From: Cherax quadricarinatus
Lineage: Eukaryota > Arthropoda > Malacostraca > Decapoda > Parastacidae
DNA: 64,000 bases
Assembly: GCF_038502225.1 (NCBI RefSeq)
Contig: NW_027195526.1
Location: 107,001-171,000 of the forward strand
Direction of reading: 5' to 3'
The notes under the pieces are model-generated. The model saw nothing but the letters and a program-made list of their open reading frames with translations, was not told the origin of the DNA and did no database searches. How positions within the stretch are numbered: position 1 is the first letter of the stretch; each line of letters starts with the position of its first letter. A program made the position numbers and the translations under genes. Below are positions 36,176-46,440 of this stretch, piece after piece.

Positions 36176-36327
36176 GTATGCTGGCAACAGTGAACAGCAT
36201 GCTTGCAACAGTAAACAGCATACTAGCAATGGTGAAAAGGATGTTGGCAGCAGTGAACAGCATGCTGGCAGCAGTGAACAGCATGCTGACAGCAGTGAAC
36301 AGCATGCTGACAGCAGTGAACAGAGGT
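36176..36327 (+). repeat. 21-bp coding minisatellite, right segment
   Basis: Same unit as at 29668-30430 and the same reading phase. It leads without a frame change into NRGVGVDGFKKRF of the Jerky-like transposase. Confidence 0.92.
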
Positions 36328-36450
36328 GTGGGTGTGGATGGCTTCAAGAAGAGGTTTACTCTGAAGGATGCCATATATGCAGCTGCCAATACATGGAATC
36401 ATGCAACTAAAGACACGCTTGCACATGCCTGGCACAACCTCTGACCTGCG
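36328..36450 (+). pseudogene. Jerky-like transposase, post-catalytic segment
   Basis: NRGVGVDGFKKRFTLKDAIY then AAANTWNHATKDTLAHAWHN and L, stop. The F..KD.I....NTW....K.TL..AW..L pattern is typical of the segment after the DDE domain in Tigger and Jerky transposases. The stop (TGA) replaces the expected Trp codon TGG. Confidence 0.75.
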
Positions 36451-36496
36451 ACTATGTTGAGTAGTAGTAGTAGTGGCGATGACTGATGACTGATAC

Positions 36497-36830
<334 letters not shown>

Positions 36831-36869
36831 AGATCTTACATATACAAAACAGTATACCTTCAGAGTTTC

Positions 36870-37310
36870 TCAGTAACATGGAGGAAGTGGATATCGAAGT
36901 TCTTAACATCGATGATGATGCTCCAGTTGTTCACTTGATGACTGATGATGAAATAGCTGAAATGATTGTGAATCAAGGTGATCCTGATAATAACAGTGAT
37001 GATAAAGATGTCACTGTTAACACAGTGAAATAGGTGCCAACAGATAACATGGTGCATTCATAACAGAACAAGAAATCATGTCAGTGTATAATATCAGAGA
37101 GAGACTGCTACCACAAAAACCAGTGTTATTGAGACAGATGACAATGAAACATTAAAAAAAGGCATCCAACACAATGCTTCCTCATCCCTAGAACATCCAC
37201 TTTCAGGTCCCTCAACTGCTTCCAATGTTCCTCCTCAAAGTGATGTTATCACTGATGTAACCTCTCCCTCAAAAGTTTCTTAGACCTGGCTAGTGTACTT
37301 GTAGTGTCTG
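36870..37310 (+). pseudogene. Jerky-like transposase, acidic C-terminus
   Basis: MEEVDIEVLNIDDDAPVVHL then MTDDEIAEMIVNQGDPDNNS and DDKDVTVNTVK before a stop. After it, with frame changes, IRERLLPQKPVLLRQMT and weaker text. The TDDEI..MV pattern is usual at the C-terminus of this transposase group. Confidence 0.65.
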
Positions 37311-37380
37311 GGCCTGCATTTCCCTTTTTTTTTTTTGTAAGTAGTGAGAATGTTTTTGTTTGTACAGTACCTGTACAGTA

Positions 37381-37583
37381 CAGTGGACCCCCGGTTAACG
37401 ATATTTTTTCACTACAGAAGTATGTTCAGGTGCCAGTACTGACTGAATTTGTTCCCATAAGAAATATTGTGAAGTAGATTAGTCCATTTCAGACCCCCAA
37501 ACATACACGTACAGACGCACTTACATAAATACACTTACATAATTGGTCGCATTCGGAGGTAATCGTTATGCGGGGGTCCACTG
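37381..37583 (+). mobile_element. Tigger MITE
   Basis: TA|CAGTGGACCCCCGGTTAACG to TTATGCGGGGGTCCACTG|TA, 203 bases. Confidence 0.93.
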
Positions 37584-37637
37584 TATTTATAGATGCAAAT
37601 ATACAGTACATATTATAGATGCAAATATATACAAATA

Positions 37638-37840
37638 CAGTGGACCCCCGCTTAACGATAACCTCCCAATGCGACCAATTATGTAAGTGTATTTATGTAA
37701 GTGGGTTTGTACGTGTATGTTTGGGGGTCTGAAATGGACTAATCTACTTCACAATATTCCTTATGGGAACAAATTCGGTCAGTACTGGCACCTGAACATA
37801 CTTCTGGAATGAAAAAATATCGTTAACCGGGGGTCCACTG
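37638..37840 (-). mobile_element. Tigger MITE, inverted neighbour
   Basis: TA|CAGTGGACCCCCGCTTAACG to GTTAACCGGGGGTCCACTG|TA, 203 bases. It lies 54 bases from the previous copy in opposite orientation, so the pair could form a long hairpin. Confidence 0.93.
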
Positions 37841-38075
37841 TAATCAGAAATCCAGTCCCAAGCATTTCGGATAAAGGATTTTCAACTGTAAAACTAACAT
37901 GATGTGTGGTAGTATCTAATGTGGTGTGATAGCACCTAATGTGGTGTGAGATCACTTGTGGTGTGATGGCACCTAATGTGGTATGAGATCGCTTGTGGTG
38001 TGATGGCACCTAATGTGGTGTATGGTAGCACCTAACGTGATAACACCTAATGTTATTTTTTTTTATTATCACACT

Positions 38076-39149
38076 TGTTGAGAAATGGCATTACCAGCTA
38101 AGTTTAAACAGTGAAAACTTAACTTTAAAGGCAACTCATCGCCTGCACAGCCGCCCCTGCAGACGAGGTCTAGAAGCTGTCGAAACCATCTCACAACGGG
38201 CTGTCAAGAATTATAATTTGTAAGATTATAAATTACCCCTAGGGGGTGTTATGTCAGCATATTTCATTCACTGATGGCTGACAAAATACATACTTGTTTG
38301 GACTCAAAAGTCCACACCTTACTACCGACTATAGGCTGATTACAAACTCCTTGCGACTCAAGAACTGCGCAGTCCCCCATACCACAAGAAATTCATAACA
38401 TACCTTGCTCTTGTAACGTGAGCTATGGTGTTCTTCACACCTTTGACAGGTATCGGTGACTTGATAGAAGCTGAAGTGTCCTTGGATGTCCACGTCTTCC
38501 ATTGTCTAGGAAACGCACACTGGTACACTATGTTCCACAAGATTTGTCTTTATTGTTCACAATGTTATCATTGAAGAAGCTGATCACACTTCTCTTAAGT
38601 GTTTATTGTGTTTTATGAGATACTTTGTTCACACTAACGCACAGATCAGTGTTCTTTGTTGGTTATCCTGGCGTCAGTGTCACTCTCAGTAGAGTCAAAA
38701 GTAATCTGAAGACGTCACAGCACCCCATGCCGTCACTGCCCCCAGCACAAAAAAAAAGCTGACCTAGTACTTTTTGCTTCCTTGCCACTTCCTCGATGAA
38801 GCAAAGCAGAATGTTTGATTCTTGCTGTCTTAAGCATAGACAACAATGTCCACTGTCTTTACTATGGTAATAAAGTGGGAGCAGGATTTTCCTTAATTGT
38901 CCTGCTAAAGTAAGAGATGTACTGTCTCTTATTAAACTACGCTTTGCAACACTGCACTGCAAGGAGCAGCGGTCAACTTGACCACGTCGCATACTCGTAC
39001 GGCATCTGTGATCAATTACTCACTGTAGCAGTAAACAACACGCTTGCCCCTTCTGAGAAGGCTGGGCCCCTCAGGGCTGAAAGGGGCTCAAGGGGCTGAA
39101 GGGGGCTGAAGGGGGCTAATACCCCCCTCCTGGAGAAAATTTCTCCACA
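38076..39149. mobile_element. LTR-like insert (possible solo LTR)
   Basis: LINE D copy 1 shows TTATCACACTGGCCG as continuous sequence; here 1,074 bases are inserted within it. The insert starts TGTTGAGAAAT and ends ATTTCTCCACA, with CACT before and AACT after (a possible 4-base duplication with one change). TG...CA ends, no coding frame, and a G-rich run near 39060-39120 fit a solo LTR, but the ends are also a short inverted repeat, so a DNA element is possible. Confidence 0.45.
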
Positions 39150-39388
39150 AACTGGCCGATTCCCACCAAGGCAGGGTGGCCCGAAAAAGAAAATCTTTCA
39201 CCATCATTCACTCCATCACTGTCTTGCCAGAAGGGTGCTTTACACTACTACAGTTTTTAAACTGCAACATTAACACCCCTCCTTCAGAGTGCAGGCACTG
39301 TACTTCCCATCTCCACGACTCAAGTCCGGCCTGCCGGTTTCCCTAAACCCCTTCATAAATGTTACTTTGCTCACACTCCAACAGCACG

Positions 39389-40293
39389 TCAAGTATTAAA
39401 AATCATTTGTCTCCATTCACTCCTATCAAACACGCTCACGCATGCCTGCTGGAAGTCCAAGCCCCTCGCACACAAAACCTCCTTTACCCCCTCCCTCCAA
39501 CCTTTCCTAGGCCGACCCCTACCCCGCCTTCCTTCCACTACAGACTGATACACTCTTGAAGTCACTCTGTTTCGCTCCATTCTCTCTACATGTCCGAACC
39601 ACCTCAACAACCCTTCCTCAGCCCTCTGGACAACAGTTTTGGTAATCCCGCACCTCCTCCTAACTTCCAAACTACGAATTCTCTGCATTATATTCACACC
39701 ACACATTGCCCTCAGACATGACATCTCCACTGCCTCCAGCCTTCTCCTCGCTGCAACATTCATCACCCATGCTTCACACCCATATAAGAGCGTTGCTAAA
39801 ACTATACTCTCATACATTCCCCTCTTTGCCTCCAAGGACAAAGTTCTTTGTCTCCACAGACTCCTAAGTGCACCACTCACCCTTTTCCCCTCATCAATTC
39901 TATGATTCACCTCATCTTTCATAGACCCATCCGCTGACACGTCCACTCCCAAATATCTGAATACATTCACCTCCTCCATACTCTCTCCCTCCAATCTGAT
40001 ATCCAGTCTTTCATCACCTAATCTTTTTGTTATCCTCATAACCTTACTCTTTCCTGTATTCACTTTTAATTTTCTTCTTTAGCACACCCTACCAAATTCA
40101 TCCACCAATCTCCACAACTTCTCTTCAGAATCTCCCAAGAGCACAGTCTCATCAGCAAAGAGCAACTGTGACAACTCCCACTTTATGTGTGATTCTTTAT
40201 CTTTTAACTCCACGCCTCTTGCCAAGACCCTCGCATTTACTTCTCTTACAACCCCATCTATAAATATATTAAACAACCATGGTGACATCACAC
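39389..40293 (-). pseudogene. LINE D copy 2 reverse transcriptase, inactivated
   Basis: Starts at CVMSPWLFNIFIDGVVREVN. The catalytic motif reads LLFADETVLLG: the second Asp of FADD is Glu (GATGAG in place of GATGAC). One in-frame TAA lies at 40079-40081 where copy 1 has Lys. The rest, to RSEWRQMIFNT, is open. Confidence 0.88.
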
Positions 40294-40430
40294 ACCTAAT
40301 GTGGTAGCACCTAATGTGGTAGTACCTAATGTGGTGGGTGGTAGTACCTAACATGGTGTATGGTAGCACATAACGTGATAGCACATTATGGTAGCACCTA
40401 ATGTGGAGTGTGGAAACACCTAACGTGGTC

Positions 40431-40616
40431 ACTTACTGTATTTTTAAAAAATGCTGAATGCTATAAATAACAAACAAAATAATGTAGAGATTATTAATTT
40501 AGAAGGGAATAATTTCTCTAGTAGCAGTAATATTTATCTTGTTTATCAACAGAGGCCGCTGGTAAGTTCTCTCTCTACCAATAAATGACAGAAGGTAGAG
40601 AGCAAATCCATTACTA
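40431..40616. other. Unassigned spacer
   Basis: No feature recognised. Confidence 0.4.
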
Positions 40617-41687
40617 TTAACCCTTTGACTGTCACGGTCGTATATATACATCTTACGAGGTACCGTGTTTGACGTATATATACTCATAAATTCTAGCGGC
40701 TTCAAATCAAGCAGGAGAAAGCTGGTAGGCCCACATGTGAGAGAATGGGTCTGTGTGGTCAGTGTGCACCATATAAAAAAAATCCTGGAGCACTCAGTGC
40801 ATAATGAGAAAAAAACTCTGATCGTTTTTTTTAATTAAAATGCCGACTTTGTGGTCTATTTTCGTATAGTATTTATGGTTGTATTCTCGTTTTCTTGGTC
40901 TCATTTGATAGAATGGAAAACATATTATAGAAATAGAGGTGATTTTCATTGATTTTAATATAAAAAGAACCTAGAAATGGAGCTCAAAGTAGGGAAAATG
41001 TTTGATTTTTGCCAATGTTCAAAAGTAAACAAATGATGCCATTGTCCAATAAATGTCCAACTAGCCATTTTAATATGCAGTCATGAATGGGTTAATGTTA
41101 TTTATACAATTATTACAGTATTGCAGTAGTCTGCATAATAGTAAGTCTTCTATTTTTTGTTTGAATAAAAATTCAAAATAGAAAGCAAGAGTAATATCAC
41201 AGGGGCCTGGAGACATGACTGATGAGCAAAGAAAATGTTATTTTAGAGCCAGGAATGTCTGCATTGTTCATTCTGGACCTTATTTTGAAATTGTCATATT
41301 TTTTTAGATTTCGTGAAATTGGCCAAATTGCAAATTTCTGACCACATTATTAGGTAGTTGAAGTCGGTAAATGGGCAGTTTCTTGTACTCAATCGATAGA
41401 AAAAATGAAATTCTAAAGAAATAGCTATGAGTTTGGGCAACTGGAACAATGGAATTAGCCAAAAATAGGGCTCAAAGTGGGTGAAATCGCCGATTTGTAA
41501 ACAGCACCGTGGTCGCTAACTTTGCGAGAGCATAATTCCGTCAGTTTTCCATCAAATTTCGTTTTTTTGGTGTCATTACAATCGGGAAAAGATTCTCTAT
41601 CATTTCATAAGAAATTTTTTTTTTTTTTAAATTTTGCGACACCAGGAGACACCTCAGGATTGGGGGTTGCGACAGTCAAAGGGTTAA
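40617..41687 (+). mobile_element. TTAA element (TATA type)
   Basis: TTAA flanks, ends CCCTTTGACTGTC and GACAGTCAAAGGG. GTATATATAC occurs twice near the left end, 34 bases apart. About 1.07 kb, no transposase. Confidence 0.88.
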
Positions 41688-41904
41688 AGACATTACTGGC
41701 TGTACTTGTGTGGAGATTCAAAGACTGCATCTTTGTCTCACTGAGGAAAGATTTAAGGTGTAGCAGGGCCCAACAAGGGTGTCGGGCGAGAGTGACAATT
41801 GCACATGTCGAAAACATAGTTAATATTTTTGTTAATGTTTCAATTGTTTATACTGAAAGGCTGTTCACTAGAATGATAAGCATGGGTTGCTTGCACTTAA
41901 TATG

Positions 41905-41968
41905 TGTGGCACTAGAGAAGATTTGCATGCAAATTCTTTTAGACACACTGAACATTTAAAGGGTTTCT
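41905..41968 (-). pseudogene. Zinc-finger fragment
   Basis: The plus strand GTGGCACTAGAGAAGATTTG, CATGCAAATTCTTTTAGACA, CACTGAACATTTAAAGGGTT nearly equals 43770-43833 inside the zinc-finger gene. On the minus strand it encodes part of one finger (FKCSVCLKEFACKSSLVPH-like). Isolated, so a local duplication or remnant. Confidence 0.75.
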
Positions 41969-42104
41969 CTAATGTGCTTTGAGTTACCAAAGAGTTTTTT
42001 TCACATTTGAGAAAAAAAAAAACTGATATGTCTTATCTTCCTTGAGTTCTTGTGTTTGTCAAAATGACTTTATGAAAATAATTCTGAGTAGTAACTTAGT
42101 TCTC

Positions 42105-42546
42105 ATGTGTTAGTTCTCATGTGTTAGTTCTCATGTGTTAGTTCTCGTGTGTTAGTTCTCATGTGTTAGTTCTCATGTGTTAGTTCTCACGTGTTAGTTC
42201 TCATGTGTTAGTTCTCATGTGTTAGTTCTCATGTGTTAGTTCTCACGTGTTAGTTCTCATGTGTTAGTTCTCACGTGTTAGTTCTCATGTGTTAGTTCTC
42301 ATGTGTTAGTTCTCATGTGTTAGTTCTCATGTGTTAGTTCTCATGTGTTAGTTCTCATGTGTTAGTTCTCATGTGTTAGTTCTCATGTGTTAGTTCTCAT
42401 GTGTTAGTTCTCGTGTGTTAGTTCTCATGTGTTAGTTCTCATGTGTTAGTTCTCATGTGTTAGTTCTCATGTGTTAGTTCTCACGTGTTAGTTCTCATGT
42501 GTTAGTTCTCACGTGTTAGTTCTCATGTGTTAGTTCTCATGTGTTA
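42105..42546. repeat. 14-bp minisatellite TTAGTTCTCATGTG
   Basis: About 31 tandem copies with only CATGTG/CACGTG/CGTGTG variation. It lies about 140 bases beyond the zinc-finger fragment. The reverse complement contains CACATGAGAA, which is the codon string for His-Met-Arg in the zinc-finger linkers. Confidence 0.93.
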
Positions 42547-42654
42547 CTGGCACAGGTTGATTACAATTAATCTTAGAAACTGTGATATGGTTTTATTTTA
42601 TATCTGAAAAGTGTTAAACCCTAATGGACATAAAGCACTGCAAAGTTTTACAAA

Positions 42655-42694
42655 TATTTTTTTTATTATGACACTGGCCGATTCCCACCAATAA
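42655..42694 (-). mobile_element. LINE D tail, 40 bases
   Basis: TTTTTTTATTATGACACTGG then CCGATTCCCACCA matches the LINE D 3' terminus only. An extreme 5' truncation. Confidence 0.65.
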
Positions 42695-42811
42695 TGAATC
42701 AATACACAAATCATTTGCCTCAGAGAAATTTGAAATGTTACATTAATCAAGTGTCTGACAGAAATCAATTCTTTTACAAAAATTAGCTTTCTCACTAATA
42801 TAAATCACCTC

Positions 42812-42940
42812 TTAACCCTTAAACTGTCCAAATGTAGATCTACATTGACGTGCGTAGCGCTCCAAATGTAGATCTACGTTTTTTCACATAAAGCATGTAA
42901 AATCAAACGTAAATCTACATCTGGGCAGGTTAAGGTTTAA
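42812..42940 (+). mobile_element. Short TTAA MITE with the palindrome pair
   Basis: TTAACCCTTAAACTGTCC at the left, GGGCAGGTTAAGGTTTAA at the right. GTAGATCTAC occurs twice with the same 24-base gap as in the long family, joining the two families. Internally deleted, 129 bases. Confidence 0.75.
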
Positions 42941-43312
42941 AGCACAATAAATAATCTTAACAAACATAAACTTATATGATAAAATCAAAAATCTTCCTAC
43001 AAACTTAATTTTACATAAATAATGTCATATGTCACAGAGAATGAATCTGACATTAACTCCTCAGTTCTAATTACTGCCCAGTTACAGCTTAAATTTCCTA
43101 AACCTTACACAGCATGTGTGATCATTGTCAGCATCATTAGTATGCACTGGTTGACTATCAAAGCTAAACCAAATGAAAGGTATATTGTAACCAAAACTAA
43201 TGTTATGAAAATAAGATACAAGCACTTTTCTGCTGTTGTGAGAAGTTAGGGGCATTTAGCTTTGAACAAGAGAAAGGGATCAGATTATGTTTAAAGATCT
43301 TGAAGTCTCTTA
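42941..43312. other. Probable 3' flank of the zinc-finger gene
   Basis: AT-rich, no repeat recognised. A 75-codon plus-strand frame (43022-43249) has no domain and is probably chance. I do not see a clear poly(A) signal for the minus-strand gene here. Confidence 0.35.
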
Positions 43313-44926
43313 TTACTGATCTGGTTTAACTTCTGAATCAATCCGTATATGTCTAACATGATTAGCTTTTTGCATAAAACATTTCAGACACTCTGAGTTC
43401 TGATATGGTTTGGTTTCAGTTAGAGCTCGCATACGTGTCACCAACACAGATTTTCTTGAAAAGTCTTTTAGACACACCAAACACTGGTATGGTTTAAGCT
43501 GTGTGTGAGCTTTCATGTGTGCCTCAAGAGAAGATTTGTATCTAAATTTTTTATGACACACTGAACACAGGAAGGGCATCTCCCCTGTGTGGGACCTTAT
43601 GTGATTCTCTACACATGATCTTCTTAGAAAAGCTTTTAGACAGTAGGAACATTTATAAAGTTTCTCTCCAGTGTGAATTTTCATGTGTGATGATAAAGAA
43701 GAACTGCAAGTAAAGCTTTTAAGGCACACTGAACACTTATATGGTTTCTCTCCTGTGTGAATCCTCATGTGTGGCACTAGAGAAGATTTGCATGAAAATT
43801 CTTTTAGACACACTGAACATTTAAAGGGTTTCTCTCCTGTGTGAATTTTCATGTGTGATGCTACAGAAGAACTGCAAGCAAAGCTTTTAAGGCACACTGA
43901 ACACTTATATGGTTTCTCTCCTGTGTGAGATCTCATGTGTATCACTAGATAAGATCTGCATGCAAATTCTTTTAGACACAGTGAGCACTTAAATGGTTTT
44001 TCTCCAGTGTGAATTCTCATATGTGTCACTAGAGTAGCTCTGCATGCTAATCTTTTTTTACAAACTGAACACTTATATGGTTTCTTAGCTTTGTGTGTTC
44101 TGTGTTTCATTAGATTAGATTTGACCAAATTTTTTTTCAGGGACTCCGAACACTGATACGTTTTTTTAATTTTGTGATTTCTCATGTGTGTCACTAGGTT
44201 AGCTTGGTTTGAGAATTTTTTAAAACATTTTGAACACCAATATGTATTCTCTTCTTCATCATCTCTCATTTGCATTACTGCAGATTTTTTCATAACAACA
44301 CTGGTGTGAATCTTGGCTGGAAACTGGGTCAAAGAGGCACTTGATTCAATCATTGCTGAAGGTGGCACCATCGAGGCAGGTGTTGCTGGAAGTGGAGCCA
44401 TCAAAGCAGTTGTTGCTGGTGGTGTAGCCATCAAGGCAGTTGCTGCTGGAGATGGAGCCATCAAAGCAGTTGTTGCTGGCAGTGTAGCCATCAAGGCAGT
44501 TACTGCTGGAGGTGGAGCCATCAAAGCAGTTGTTGCTGGTGGTGTAGCCATCAAGGCAGTTGTTGCTGGAGGTGGAGCCATCAAAGCAGTTGTTGCTGGC
44601 AGTGTAGCCATCAAGGCAGTTGCTGCTGGAGGTGGAGCCATCAAAGCAGTTGTTGCTGGTGGTGTAGCCATCAAGGCAGTTGCTGCTGGAGGTGGAGCCA
44701 TCAAAGCAGTTGTTGCTGGTGGTGTAGCCATCAAGGCAGTTGATGCTGGAGGTGGAGCCATCAAGGCAGTTGTTGCTGGAGGTGGAGCCATCAAGGCAGT
44801 TGTCTCTGAAACAGTCACTGATGGAGACTGTGCCACTGACACAGTTGCCACTGGAAATATCTCTCCTGGAAACTGGGCCATCCAGGCAGTTGTTGCTGGG
44901 ATAATCACTGTTGGAGGCTGAGCCAT
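43313..44926 (-). CDS. C2H2 zinc-finger protein with repeat-rich N-terminus
   Basis: Likely a nuclear DNA-binding protein. The first in-frame ATG is at 44926 (537 codons); a TGA closes the frame 17 codons upstream, so either this is the start or an exon joins upstream. N-terminal ~200 residues are tandem ATTALMAPPPA-type repeats, low complexity. Then 11 finger units: 8 canonical (C-x2-C-x12-H-x3-H with TGEKP linkers, for example FKCSVCLKEF, YKCSVCLKSF), the second unit (YQCSESLKKN) lacks one Cys, and the last two (VTRMRAL, YQNSECLKCF) have lost zinc ligands. The frame is intact amid decayed transposons, which favours a working gene. No family name can be given. Confidence 0.8.
   Translation of the reverse strand: MAQPPTVIIPATTAWMAQFPGEIFPVATVSVAQSPSVTVSETTALMAPPPATTALMAPPPASTALMATPPATTALMAPPPAATALMATPPATTALMAPPPAATALMATLPATTALMAPPPATTALMATPPATTALMAPPPAVTALMATLPATTALMAPSPAATALMATPPATTALMAPLPATPASMVPPSAMIESSASLTQFPAKIHTSVVMKKSAVMQMRDDEEENTYWCSKCFKKFSNQANLVTHMRNHKIKKTYQCSESLKKNLVKSNLMKHRTHKAKKPYKCSVCKKRLACRATLVTHMRIHTGEKPFKCSLCLKEFACRSYLVIHMRSHTGEKPYKCSVCLKSFACSSSVASHMKIHTGEKPFKCSVCLKEFSCKSSLVPHMRIHTGEKPYKCSVCLKSFTCSSSLSSHMKIHTGEKLYKCSYCLKAFLRRSCVENHIRSHTGEMPFLCSVCHKKFRYKSSLEAHMKAHTQLKPYQCLVCLKDFSRKSVLVTRMRALTETKPYQNSECLKCFMQKANHVRHIRIDSEVKPDQ
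44370..44800. repeat. 30/60-bp coding minisatellite in the zinc-finger gene
   Basis: Alternating 30-base units such as GGAGCCATCAAAGCAGTTGT and GTAGCCATCAAGGCAGTTGC. Period is a multiple of three. The gene frame gives TTALMAPPPA; a second minus frame (NCLDGSTSSN) and the plus strand (AIKAVVAGGV) are also open across it. Confidence 0.9.
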
Positions 44927-46004
44927 TGAGGCAGTAATTGTTGGGAAAGTCAATGGCAAATTTTGCTGAGGCAATCAATAGATTGGAGTGTGCAAGACTG
45001 CCACTTTTTATTTTGGTAATAAGCACTGATAAAACTTCCTCCTGTATAAACTTAAATTTCAGTGTTTATTAGTAATGTTTACTTTCACAAGTATTTGGAG
45101 TATGCTACATGGGTTGATAAAAAATTTGTTAGTAAATAATTTGCATTACAAAGATAGTTTTATACCAGTAATTTTTAGAATTCAAATGGGAAACATTTGT
45201 CTATGCTGCAGTCTTCTTACAATATATTAGTTGTTATAAGAGACAGATCAAATTATATGATTTCTTTATCGTTCTCATCCTCAAAGTGAACAAAAACCCC
45301 TAACATTTTACACTATTCTGATTGCTTTACTTCCAATTAATTTTTTTGCATATACAAGGTTTAACAATAAACACAAGGTAATTTGTACAATTTGTACACA
45401 CACAGGCTGTGTAAGTTATAGTTAGAGCTGACACTGAGTACACACAGGTTGTGTAAGTTATATTTACGGCTGACAATGTGTATACATACACTCTATATAT
45501 GTTGAAAGTACAGCTGACAATGAGTTGAGAAATGACATGACCAAGAATACTTATTTACTGTGTAAATGGCACATGTAATAAATAAACGTTTTACCAAGAA
45601 TAATGATGCATTATTTTCAGGTATTGATACATTCTAATTAATGACATGATACTATGCTTTATATTGTAAATATCTGATCAAACTGGAACATTAAAGAGTT
45701 CCAAGATATCTTTTAGTTACAAAATGACTGTTTCCAAAACATACCATATCAGTATTAACAGGATGTTGAAGTCAGCTTCAGATGTTGACATATATGCAGC
45801 ATTTCTGACACCATGAAACACACCGCTGATACACAATACAGTATGTGGTGTATTTCTGGCATTCATATAAGCTTCATGACACTGGAGGCTGCCAACATGA
45901 ATGAATTCTTCAGGTATAAGGCTCAGCTGTAAAAAGAAAGAATGACATATTAACAGGAATAAAATTAACTAATTTAAAGCACAGTTGAGCTGTAGTTAAC
46001 TATT
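44927..46004. other. Upstream region of the zinc-finger gene
   Basis: About 1 kb, AT-rich, without recognised transposons. A short duplicated phrase (CACACAGG.TGTGTAAGTTAT) occurs near 45404 and 45441. Low repeat content contrasts with the rest of the window and suits a gene 5' region. Confidence 0.4.
45745..45926 (-). other. Candidate upstream exon of the zinc-finger gene
   Basis: On the minus strand a pyrimidine-rich TTCTTTCTTTTTACAG precedes 182 bases open in one frame (LSLIPEEFIHVGSLQCHEAY, then MNARNTPHTVLCISGVFHGV), followed by the donor-like GTATGT. Joined to a possible acceptor (AAAGTGGCAG, about 45000) it enters the second minus frame, not the zinc-finger frame, so the join is unproven. 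No domain recognised. Confidence 0.25.
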
Positions 46005-46225
46005 TTTTTTATAAACATACTGACTGTTCCCCACCAAGGCAGGGTGGCCCAAAAAAGAAGAAACACTTTCATTATCATTCACTCCATCTTGCCAGAGGCG
46101 TGCTTACACTACAATTAAAAAACTGCAACATAACAACGCTCCTCCTTGAATCCTGGAGGTACTTCCCGCCTCCAGGACAGTTTCCCTGAACCCCTTCATA
46201 AATGTTACTTTGCTCACACTCCAGC
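46005..46225 (-). mobile_element. LINE D 3' end fragment
   Basis: CCCCACCAAGGCAGGGTGGC, TGCCAGAGGCGTGCTTACAC and GAACCCCTTCATAAATGTTA match LINE D 3' UTR on the minus strand. A diverged copy of about 220 bases. Confidence 0.78.
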
Positions 46226-46440
46226 TTGTGATGCAAAAATATAGACTTTTTTAGAAGTATAAGGATTTTTTGCAAGTCATATCCAACTATAAATATTACT
46301 GTCATTTCCATCACACGAGGCAGTTTTTTTTTTTCCCAAAAGTAAAAAAAAAAAAAAAAAAAAAAACGCTGTGCTATATGACCCAGGTCAAATAATATTT
46401 TTAACAAAAAAATATGTAATTCCTTTAAAACTATGTTATG
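46226..46440. other. Unassigned spacer with poly(A) run
   Basis: Contains T and A homopolymer runs at 46325 and 46345-46366. No gene seen. Confidence 0.4.

Larger units (their letters stand above)
38054..40293 (-). mobile_element. LINE D, copy 2 (5' truncated)
   Basis: Minus strand, very similar to LINE D copy 1. Its poly(A) tail is at 38054-38066, and the LTR-like insert at 38076-39149 lies just inside the 3' end. The 5' truncation at 40293 falls in the RT (RCVMSPWLFNIF). Confidence 0.88.
37900..40430 (+). repeat. CACCTAATGTGGTGTGATAG minisatellite, split by LINE D
   Basis: Degenerate units of CACCTAATGTGGT plus a variable TGTGATAG spacer at 37900-38053 and again at 40294-40430. The LINE D copy between them entered this array. 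Confidence 0.8.

Noticed and set aside
42105..42546. CRISPR-like regular array
   Set aside because: Continuous 14-base tandem units without spacers in a eukaryotic context; a minisatellite.
43022..43249. 75-codon plus-strand frame downstream of the zinc-finger gene
   Set aside because: No domain, weak context; likely chance in AT-rich flank.
44313..45026. Plus-strand 202-codon and second minus-strand 226-codon frames over the zinc-finger N-terminus
   Set aside because: They are open because of the 30/60-base repeat; only the frame leading into the zinc fingers has a recognisable domain.
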